Position numbers and translations under genes: made by a program. DNA of 6,527 nucleotides from contig VAWV01000223.1 in assembly GCA_005883295.1 (NCBI GenBank), positions 1 through 6,527 of the forward strand, written 5' to 3'. Positions 1 to 5,716 of the stretch are shown piece after piece (the first letter of the stretch is position 1; the number at the start of each line of letters is the position of its first letter). The notes beneath the pieces were generated by a model. That model searched no databases. It saw nothing but the letters and a program-made list of their open reading frames with translations, and was not told where the DNA came from. This DNA comes from Actinomycetota bacterium. GTDB taxonomy: Bacteria > Actinomycetota > Thermoleophilia > Solirubrobacterales > Thermoleophilaceae.

Positions 1-1329
<1,329 letters not shown>

Positions 1330-1374
1330 CGCGGGGGACGGTCGCGCGCCAGACAGGCGCCTCGCGGCACGGAC

Positions 1375-1404
1375 TTGTGCCCGCTCGGCCGCTCCGGGTA
1401 TGTT
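1375..1404 (+). promoter_or_regulatory. Candidate promoter of the small membrane protein gene
   Basis: A -10-like TATGTT (1399-1404) lies 18 bp after a weak -35-like TTGTGC (1375-1380). Transcription would start near 1411, leaving a leader of about 25 nt that contains the RBS. The -10 sits between inverted 7-bp arms CCGCTCC (1389-1395) and GGAGCGG (1415-1421). No clear terminator separates lon from this gene, so read-through from lon is also possible. Confidence 0.4.
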
Positions 1405-1435
1405 TTCCTCTCAAGGAGCGGATCCGAGGAGAGCC

Positions 1436-1906
1436 ATGGCATCGAAGAAGAAGAAGGCCGCGAAGGCCGGCGCCGGGGCGGTAGCGGCCAGCAGGGCCGC
1501 CCGGTCCAACCCCTACGTGCAGCGCCTCGTCGAGGACGACCAGCTGCGCGACAACCTGCGCACGGCCTACGAGTCGGCGCGCAAGGCCTACGAGCGCATG
1601 TCGAACGGCAAGGGCCCGGCGAAGGCCCTCCTCGACGACAAGAAGACGCAGCGTGAGCTGCGGGAGGCCGCGAGCTCGCTGCGCGAGGCGGCCGACTCGC
1701 TGCGTGGCGCGAAGGCGAAGAAGCACCGGCGCAGGCGGGGGAGGGTGATCCTCCTGATCGTCGCGGCCGGTGCCGCGCTCGCGCTGTCGGAAGGCCTGCG
1801 GAAGAAGGTGCTCGACGCGCTGTTCGGCGCCGAGGAGGAGTTCGAGTACAGCTCGACCACCACCTCGTCGAGCTCGGCACCGCAGCCGGCAGGCGCGGCG
1901 ACCTAG
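1436..1906 (+). CDS. Small basic single-pass membrane protein, function unknown
   Basis: I do not recognise a named family for this 156-residue protein. It starts with a lysine-rich stretch (MASKKKKAAK). A mainly charged helical middle (residues 25-95) follows, with the heptad-like pattern LREAASSLREAADSLR, likely coiled coil. Next come a cluster of positive charges (KKHRRRRGR, 95-103) and one hydrophobic segment at about 104-119 (VILLIVAAGAALALSE). The tail is acidic, then Ser/Thr-rich (YSSTTTSSSS). By the positive-inside rule the N-terminal domain should be cytoplasmic and the Ser/Thr tail outside. There is no cleavable signal peptide. I chose ATG 1436 because GAGGAG (1426-1431) lies just before it. 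The in-frame ATG at 1400 overlaps the probable -10 and has no RBS. The gene follows lon by 106 bp and ends at a strong terminator. A link to Lon is only positional. Confidence 0.8.
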   Translation: MASKKKKAAKAGAGAVAASRAARSNPYVQRLVEDDQLRDNLRTAYESARKAYERMSNGKGPAKALLDDKKTQRELREAASSLREAADSLRGAKAKKHRRRRGRVILLIVAAGAALALSEGLRKKVLDALFGAEEEFEYSSTTTSSSSAPQPAGAAT

Positions 1907-1925
1907 CGGCGCCGAGATGTAACTT

Positions 1926-1955
1926 GAAAAGGGGCGCCGTCAGGCGCCCCTTTTC
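1926..1955. terminator. Strong intrinsic terminator, probably bidirectional
   Basis: A perfect 13-bp stem (1926-1938 with 1943-1955) encloses a GTCA tetraloop. It starts 20 nt after the stop of the small membrane protein gene. The GC core (GGGGCGCC/GGCGCCCC) is flanked by AAAA on the left and TTTT on the right, giving the U-run expected of a Rho-independent terminator on either strand. This is the clearest terminator in the window. Confidence 0.9.
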
Positions 1956-1986
1956 CGCTTCGAGCGGCGAGCGGGTCGGAGGCGCG

Positions 1987-2035
1987 GCGTTCCCCGCTGT
2001 CCGACTATTGCCGTTCAGGAGGCAGCGGGGAATGC
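1987..2035. repeat. Inverted repeat, 13-bp arms with 23-nt loop
   Basis: Arms 1987-1999 and 2023-2035 pair over 13 positions, with one G-T wobble. The loop (2000-2022) carries a perfect AGGAGG (2017-2022). The right arm contains an ATG (2032-2034) that could be read from that site. There is no T-run, so it is not an obvious terminator. It lies between the terminator and the TetR operator, in otherwise non-coding DNA. Confidence 0.65.
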
Positions 2036-2085
2036 GCGCCGAACAACCCGCCATAGCGCCACCCTCTGGTTGGCTGGCCAGCTAG
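2032..2085 (+). CDS. Possible 17-residue leader peptide upstream of the TetR gene
   Basis: The short frame reads MRAEQPAIAPPSGWLAS and stops at TAG 2083-2085. It has a perfect AGGAGG (2017-2022) nine bases before its ATG, the best Shine-Dalgarno match in the window. Its stop lies 10 bases before the TetR GTG, in another frame, and its last codons overlap the operator palindrome. It might be a leader peptide translated in the same mRNA as the regulator, or an accident of sequence. No conservation evidence is available here. Confidence 0.2.
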   Translation: MRAEQPAIAPPSGWLAS

Positions 2086-2087
2086 AG
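2064..2087. promoter_or_regulatory. Operator-like palindrome at the TetR gene promoter
   Basis: This 24-bp near-palindrome pairs at 9 of 12 positions. Its arms are CTCT...AGAG outside and TGGC...GCCA inside. It ends 8 bp before the GTG start of the TetR gene and covers a -10-like TAGAGT (2083-2088), so bound repressor should block transcription. The core TGGTTGGCTGGCCAGCT (2068-2084) recurs at 5271-5287 with two changes, which supports it as a real binding site of the adjacent regulator. Confidence 0.65.
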
Positions 2088-2095
2088 TACGCGTC

Positions 2096-2725
2096 GTGGA
2101 AGCGGCCGAGGCGCGCGAACGCACCGAGCGGCGGCTCGACTCCGACAAGGCGCGGCGCATCGTCGCGGCGATGCGCTCGAGCGTCGCCCGCCGCGGCGCC
2201 GCCGGGTCCACGTTCGATCACGTGGCTCAGGAGGCGGGCGTCTCGCGCGGCCTCCTTCACTACTACTTCGGCTCCAAGGAGCGGCTGCTCGTGGAGGTGG
2301 TCCGGCACGACGCCGACGTCCGCGTGGCCGCGATCGAGGAGCGTCTGCGCGACGCGGGCTCGCTCGACGCGATCGTGCAGGCCCTGGTCTGGGGCCTCGA
2401 GCAGTTCGTGGCCGAGGACGCCGGGAGCCACGCCGTCATCCACGAGCTCCTGAGCGTGGCCCGCCGGAACGACGACGTCCGCGAGGAGATCGCCGCGCTC
2501 TACCGCCGCGTGCGCGCCGAGGTCGCCGAGATCCTCGTGGAGAAGGAGCGCGAGGGAATCGTGCGGCTGCGGTCGGATGCCGAGGCGGTGGTGTCGATCT
2601 TCCTCGCCCTCGCCGACGGCCTCGAGGTGCAGCTCACCTCGGACGCCGACTGGGCGAGCTCCGACGCCGTCGACACGGCGGTCTCGGTGGCTCGCTACCT
2701 GCTCGGTGACCCGCCCGGTCAGTGA
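2096..2725 (+). CDS. TetR/AcrR-family transcriptional regulator
   Basis: This 209-residue protein has the usual TetR length and plan. A helix-turn-helix sits at about residues 38-65 (STFDHVAQEAGVSRGLLHYYFGSKERLL), with the characteristic YYFGSKE recognition and linker region. A less conserved all-helical C-terminal ligand and dimer domain follows; it shows no feature that names the ligand. The family normally represses its own gene and a few neighbours until a small molecule binds. I chose GTG 2096: no Shine-Dalgarno precedes it, but a -10-like TAGAGT ends 7 bp upstream, so the mRNA may be leaderless. The operator-like palindrome at 2064-2087 suggests autoregulation, and its twin at 5267-5290 suggests control of the diiron-SCP2/DCC pair. 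The gene is convergent with the hydrolase gene, 25 bp away. Confidence 0.92.
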   Translation: MEAAEARERTERRLDSDKARRIVAAMRSSVARRGAAGSTFDHVAQEAGVSRGLLHYYFGSKERLLVEVVRHDADVRVAAIEERLRDAGSLDAIVQALVWGLEQFVAEDAGSHAVIHELLSVARRNDDVREEIAALYRRVRAEVAEILVEKEREGIVRLRSDAEAVVSIFLALADGLEVQLTSDADWASSDAVDTAVSVARYLLGDPPGQ

Positions 2726-2750
2726 GCCACCTCAGTTCCGCCTCAGGACG

Positions 2751-3530
2751 CTAACCCGGCGCGAGCAGCGCGCCGATCACCGACTCCGGCTCGTCCCAGT
2801 GGGCGAAGTGGCCGGCGCCGTCGAGCCGAATGAGCTCGGCTCCCGGGACCTCGGCCTCGGCACGTGCCGCCTGGCGGGGCAGGAGCAGCCGGTCGCGCGT
2901 CCCCCACAGGATCGTGACCGGCACCTGCACCTGTGCGCCGCCCGAGAACCGGCCGCGGGTCGTGGCCCGCAGGGTGTCGTCCCAGCCGGACGCGCCCCGC
3001 AGAGCGTCGCCCATCCGACGTAGGTCGTCCGGATCGACCCTCCTCGGATGCCCGAACTGCCCGCTGGCGAGGAGCGCGCGCGTGGACGGGCGCTCGTAGC
3101 CGCGGGACAGAAGCCCGGGTGCGTGGCGCACGATCCAGGCCGTCCACCGGAGCGTCATTCGTCCGTAGGCCGCCTCGGCCCGGGTCCAGAACCCGGCCGG
3201 CGCGACCGCGGTCACGCGGCGGGCCACCCCGAGCTTCGCGAGCTCGAGCGCAGTCCAGCCCCCTAGCGAGTGGCCGCCGACGTCGATCGGCCCGGCGCTC
3301 ACCTCGGCTCGCACGAATTCCGCCACCGCCTCCGCCAGGGCACGTGCTCCTGGAGGCAGGCCAGTCGCCAGTGGAGGCGACGCACCGAAGCCCGGCATGT
3401 CGATCGCCACCACGTCGCGCTCGGCCGCGAGGCGATCCATGACGGGGTCCCAGGAGCGCCACTCGCCGCCGATGCCGTGGATCAGCAGGAGCGGCTCGCC
3501 CTCGCCGCGCCGCACGTGGTTCAGTGTCAC
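2751..3530 (-). CDS. Alpha/beta-fold hydrolase
   Basis: The protein shows the complete catalytic outline of the alpha/beta hydrolase superfamily. Numbered from GTG 3530 (259 residues): LLLIHGIGG supplies the oxyanion-hole HG near residue 19, the nucleophile elbow is GGHSLGG with Ser88, the acid is Asp213 in GTRDRLL, and the His is 241 in GAGHFAHWDEPE. An insertion of helices between the elbow and the acid (about 105-200) forms the cap. Substrates in this family include esters, epoxides, lactones and C-C bonds, and the sequence alone does not choose between them. GTG 3530 is preferred because AGGA lies 10 bases upstream and MTLNHVRRGEGEPLLLIHG is a usual family start. GTG 3596 would add 22 residues, including more of the first strand (DVHG), but has no RBS and would overlap the divergent flavoprotein gene. 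No signal peptide is seen, so it is probably cytoplasmic. Confidence 0.9.
   Translation of the reverse strand: MTLNHVRRGEGEPLLLIHGIGGEWRSWDPVMDRLAAERDVVAIDMPGFGASPPLATGLPPGARALAEAVAEFVRAEVSAGPIDVGGHSLGGWTALELAKLGVARRVTAVAPAGFWTRAEAAYGRMTLRWTAWIVRHAPGLLSRGYERPSTRALLASGQFGHPRRVDPDDLRRMGDALRGASGWDDTLRATTRGRFSGGAQVQVPVTILWGTRDRLLLPRQAARAEAEVPGAELIRLDGAGHFAHWDEPESVIGALLAPG
2757..2775. repeat. Small GC-rich hairpin at the TetR/hydrolase convergence
   Basis: Arms CGGCGCG (2757-2763) and CGCGCCG (2769-2775) flank a 5-nt loop. The hairpin lies inside the last codons of the hydrolase gene, about 30 nt after the TetR stop. With no T-run it would be at best a weak terminator. Confidence 0.3.
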
Positions 3531-3533
3531 GCC

Positions 3534-3938
3534 ATGGACATCCTGCCGGATTGGGAGCCCGGGACGCCGGGCGTGCTGTGCGTGGCGGGCCCGCACGCGA
3601 TACCGGTGTCGACTGCGCAGCGGACATCAGACCGCCGCATCGTCTTCGCCCTCGGCCGCGAGCGCGCCACGCTCGCCCGGCTACGCGAGGACCCGGAGGC
3701 CGCGCTCTGCCTGCTCGGGCGCGGCGTGGCATTCACCGCGTACGGGCGCGCGACCGTCGTCAGGGAGGAGCTCCGCGCCGCGGCGCACGTGGCTGCCGTG
3801 GCGCTTGAGGTGGTGCGGCTGCAGGACCACCTGGCCGGCTCGCGGACTGAGATCCTCGACGGCGTGCGGTGGCGCTGGACCGAGGACGCCGCGCGCGAGG
3901 ACGAGCGGCGGATCGCAGCGGAGCTGCGCGAGCTCTAG
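3534..3938 (+). CDS. Pyridoxamine 5'-phosphate oxidase-like (split-barrel) flavoprotein
   Basis: This 134-residue protein resembles small PPOX/FDOR-type split-barrel proteins, which bind FMN, F420 or heme and often act as reductases. The N-terminal half carries the barrel-type pattern: LPDWEPGTPGVLCVAGPHAIPVSTA, then RIVFALGRERATLARLREDPEAALCLLG and FTAYGRATVV. The ending is helical and charged (EDAAREDERRIAAELREL). The PVSTA and LARLREDP segments are typical of the family; the cofactor cannot be told from sequence by eye. ATG 3534 keeps the usual N-terminal D.LPDW segment. No Shine-Dalgarno is visible, and its promoter must lie inside the divergent hydrolase gene, whose preferred start is only 3 bases away. 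It ends 8 bp before the convergent diiron-SCP2 gene. Confidence 0.8.
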   Translation: MDILPDWEPGTPGVLCVAGPHAIPVSTAQRTSDRRIVFALGRERATLARLREDPEAALCLLGRGVAFTAYGRATVVREELRAAAHVAAVALEVVRLQDHLAGSRTEILDGVRWRWTEDAAREDERRIAAELREL

Positions 3939-3946
3939 GCCAAGCC

Positions 3947-5239
3947 CTACCGGCCGAACAATCTCGGCATCCGCATGAGCATGCGGATGCTGCCCCGCGG
4001 GCGCAGCTTGCCCTTGAGCATCGCGATCCGCGGGTCCTCGCGACCCGCGGTGATGTCCACCCAGTCCTCGAAGGCGCACCGCAGCGTGATGTCCGGGCGC
4101 TCGAGCCGGCCCGGCTCGGTGTGCGTCGAGCCGTTGTCGATCCGCAGGAACCACGGCTCGGCGTCCTTGAAGTCCCATTGGATCGCCGCCGCCCCGTTCG
4201 GCGTGGCGCTGGTGTCCACCGAGCGGCTGATGAGGTCGAACAGGAGGGCGACCTTCTGCGGGTCGCGGGACGGAGGGCCGGTCTTCTCGCCGATGAACCC
4301 CGCCTGCAGCATCGTGAGCGCCCGCTCGACCCGCTCGGCGGGAGTGAGCGTGATCGGGAGCGGAGGGGCGCCCGGGAGCTCCTCCAGCGGGAGGCCGGCG
4401 GCGCGCATCTTGGACTCGAACGACTGCATGCCCTGGAGGTAGACCTCCTCGATGGTCGAGCCGAAGACCTCCACGTAGCGGCGATCCCAGTTCGGTGGTA
4501 CGAACACTCCGACCGACATCGGCAGCACCTCCCGGAGGAGGTCGGCCACGGCGTACTTGCAATCCGGGTCCTCCCTCACGAGGTCGGACAGGCACTTCAC
4601 ACCGAAGCCGATGTGCCGTTGCTCGTCCTTGGAGACGTTCTTCATCCCCTGGTAGAACCCGGGCAGGATCCCGCGCTTCTCGAGGTAGCCCTCGATGAAG
4701 TGCTGGCCGGGCTGGGCCAACGTCGCCTCGACCACCAGGTGGTACATCGTGATCGCGGCGGCGAAGTTGGGCTTGGAGCGGTCCTTGCGGAGGCCGTCGG
4801 CCACCTTGTCGAGGTACTCGAAGGTCTTGCGGAAGCCCCAGGTGAGGTGGGGCTGAGTGGCGTGGAGCGAGCTGCCGATGTCCTGCCCGCGCTCCACGAC
4901 CTCCTTCATGAAGCGGCCGAAGAAGACGGCGTGGCGCGCCTCGTCCACCTGCTGCGTGGCCAGGAAGTACTTCTGCTCCTCGCGAGGGGCGGCGTCGATG
5001 TAGGGCGACAGGTTGTCGGTGACGGAGTCCTCGCCGTGGAAGAACATCGAGTAGTTCCAGAGCGCGGCGCTTCGCTCGAGATCGGAGAAGGTCTCGTGCC
5101 AGTGGGTGTAGTCCTGCGAGAAGTCGAGCTCGGTCGACTTCCAGTTGCCGTTCTCCCAGCGCCGGTAGAGGTCCTGGTAGGAGACGCTGTCCACGGCCTG
5201 CCGCTGGGCCGTCGCCTGCTTGGTCGCCGTGTCTGCCAT
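3947..5239 (-). CDS. R2/ferritin-like diiron oxidase fused to an SCP2-type lipid-binding domain
   Basis: The 430-residue product has two parts. Residues about 15-300 form a ferritin-like four-helix diiron domain with the full ligand set E-ExxH-E-ExxH: Glu70 (FFHGED), Glu100/His103 (DEARH), Glu171 (LVVEA) and Glu206/His209 (DEQRH). The spacing is close to ribonucleotide reductase R2 and R2-like oxidases. The R2 radical tyrosine, four residues after the first His, is Phe107 here, so a classical RNR role is unlikely. Residues about 325-430 look like an SCP2 sterol-carrier domain (IQWDFKDAEPWFLRIDNG, then PDITLRCAFEDWVDITAGREDP and MLKGKLRPRGSI), a hydrophobic-ligand tunnel. Together they suggest oxidation or desaturation of a bound lipid-like substrate in the cytoplasm; this is inference. 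ATG 5239 is chosen because GGGAG lies 8 bases upstream (5248-5252). An upstream extension to 5485 would run through the divergent DCC gene. The gene is divergent from the DCC gene over 72 bp. Confidence 0.88.
   Translation of the reverse strand: MADTATKQATAQRQAVDSVSYQDLYRRWENGNWKSTELDFSQDYTHWHETFSDLERSAALWNYSMFFHGEDSVTDNLSPYIDAAPREEQKYFLATQQVDEARHAVFFGRFMKEVVERGQDIGSSLHATQPHLTWGFRKTFEYLDKVADGLRKDRSKPNFAAAITMYHLVVEATLAQPGQHFIEGYLEKRGILPGFYQGMKNVSKDEQRHIGFGVKCLSDLVREDPDCKYAVADLLREVLPMSVGVFVPPNWDRRYVEVFGSTIEEVYLQGMQSFESKMRAAGLPLEELPGAPPLPITLTPAERVERALTMLQAGFIGEKTGPPSRDPQKVALLFDLISRSVDTSATPNGAAAIQWDFKDAEPWFLRIDNGSTHTEPGRLERPDITLRCAFEDWVDITAGREDPRIAMLKGKLRPRGSIRMLMRMPRLFGR
3965..3992. repeat. Hairpin inside the 3' end of the diiron-SCP2 gene
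   Basis: A perfect 10-bp stem (3967-3976 with 3981-3990) has a 4-nt loop. One wobble and one further pair extend it to 3965-3992. It lies 27 nt after the flavoprotein stop and within the codons for the MLMRMPRL segment of the opposite gene. No T-run follows. It could help end the flavoprotein transcript, or simply reflect the repeated Arg-Met codons. Confidence 0.45.
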
Positions 5240-5247
5240 GAGTGCCG

Positions 5248-5252
5248 CTCCC
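5248..5252 (-). promoter_or_regulatory. Ribosome binding site deciding the diiron-SCP2 start
   Basis: GGGAG on the minus strand lies 8 bases before ATG 5239. It supports this start over longer in-frame options that would overlap the divergent gene. Confidence 0.6.
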
Positions 5253-5266
5253 GTGTCGCTCCGTCG

Positions 5267-5290
5267 CCTTGGCTGGATGGCCAGCTTAGC
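5267..5290. promoter_or_regulatory. Second copy of the operator-like palindrome, in the divergent promoter
   Basis: The 22-bp core (5268-5289) reads CT..GCTGG....CCAGC..AG, pairing at 7 of 11 positions. Its segment TGGCTGGATGGCCAGCT (5271-5287) matches 15 of 17 bases of the site in front of the TetR gene, with the same TGG-4-CCA spacing. It lies 27 bp upstream of the diiron-SCP2 ATG and 21 bp upstream of the DCC ATG, so one bound dimer could block both promoters. Confidence 0.65.
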
Positions 5291-5299
5291 GCCCGTGGG

Positions 5300-5305
5300 T
5301 ATTCC
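5300..5305 (+). promoter_or_regulatory. Candidate -10 of the DCC gene, leaderless start
   Basis: TATTCC lies 6 bp before ATG 5312, with no Shine-Dalgarno between, so the transcript may begin at or next to the start codon. The match to the consensus -10 is weak and no good -35 is seen. The palindrome at 5267-5290 would occupy the -35 region. Confidence 0.3.
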
Positions 5306-5311
5306 CGAAAC

Positions 5312-5716
5312 ATGCCGAGCGTCACAGTTCTCTACGACGCTGACTGCGGCCTGTGCGTGTGGGTCATGGGGAAGGTGCTGGCCTGGGACGGCCGCCGCCG
5401 CCTGCGCCCGGTCGCGCTGGATGCACCCGAGGCCGAGCCGTTGGTCGGCGACCTCGGCGAGGAGGAGCGGATGGCCTCCTGGCACATCGTGCTCCCCGAT
5501 GGGCGCCGGGAGTCGGCGGGGCGGGCGCTCGCGCCACTCCTGCGCCTGCTCCCCGGGGGCCGCCCGCTCGCGGCGCTGGTGGAGCGGTTCCCGGACTTCG
5601 CGGACCGCGCCTACTTCGCGCTCGCCGGGAGACGCTCGGCGCTCGGGAAGCTGGTGACGGCCGGCGCACGCCGCCGGGCGCGGGAGCGCATCGCGCGCCG
5701 CGCGTCAGCCGTTTAG
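5312..5716 (+). CDS. DCC-family (DUF393) thiol-disulfide oxidoreductase-like protein
   Basis: The 134-residue protein opens with VTVLYDADCGLCVWVMG, the signature of the DCC family (DUF393, YuxK-like): a predicted thioredoxin-like fold with Asp9, Asp11 and a CxxC pair, Cys12 and Cys15. The middle contains the second family block (ASWHIVLPDGRRESAGRALAPLLRLLPGG, residues 55-83), and the end is very basic (GARRRARERIARR). No signal peptide is visible, so it should be cytoplasmic. The family is predicted to handle dithiol-disulfide exchange, but partners are poorly known. It is transcribed away from the diiron-SCP2 gene with a shared operator-like site, so it may support that enzyme's redox chemistry; this is inference. 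The stop region overlaps the 3' end of the convergent GlyRS gene by 12 bp. Confidence 0.88.
   Translation: MPSVTVLYDADCGLCVWVMGKVLAWDGRRRLRPVALDAPEAEPLVGDLGEEERMASWHIVLPDGRRESAGRALAPLLRLLPGGRPLAALVERFPDFADRAYFALAGRRSALGKLVTAGARRRARERIARRASAV

Noticed and set aside
1400..1435. Upstream ATG for the small membrane protein
   Set aside because: This ATG overlaps the probable -10 element and lacks an RBS, while ATG 1436 has GAGGAG directly upstream.
1330..1435. Terminator directly after lon
   Set aside because: The best hairpin (GCGCC 1346-1350 with GGCGC 1356-1360) has only 5 bp and no T-run, too weak to call.
3831..3845. CTGGCCGGCT resembling the operator core
   Set aside because: It matches only part of one half, lacks the TGG-4-CCA arrangement and lies within flavoprotein coding sequence. 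Similar partial matches near 787 in lon and 4705 in the diiron gene were dismissed for the same reason.
3681..4595. Minus-strand open frame overlapping the diiron-SCP2 gene in another frame
   Set aside because: It is Arg/Pro/Gly-rich and without motifs. The alternative frame encodes the conserved SCP2-like and diiron segments.
3869..5311. Very long plus-strand open frame running into the DCC gene
   Set aside because: The part before 5312 is antisense to the diiron-SCP2 gene, whose ligand motifs are clear. Its Leu/Val/Glu/Arg-rich content has no recognisable domain; only the last 134 residues (DCC protein) are real.
5240..5485. N-terminal extension of the diiron-SCP2 protein
   Set aside because: The frame stays open but the added residues show no domain, run antisense through the DCC CxxC coding region, and skip the good RBS and the operator-like site before ATG 5239.
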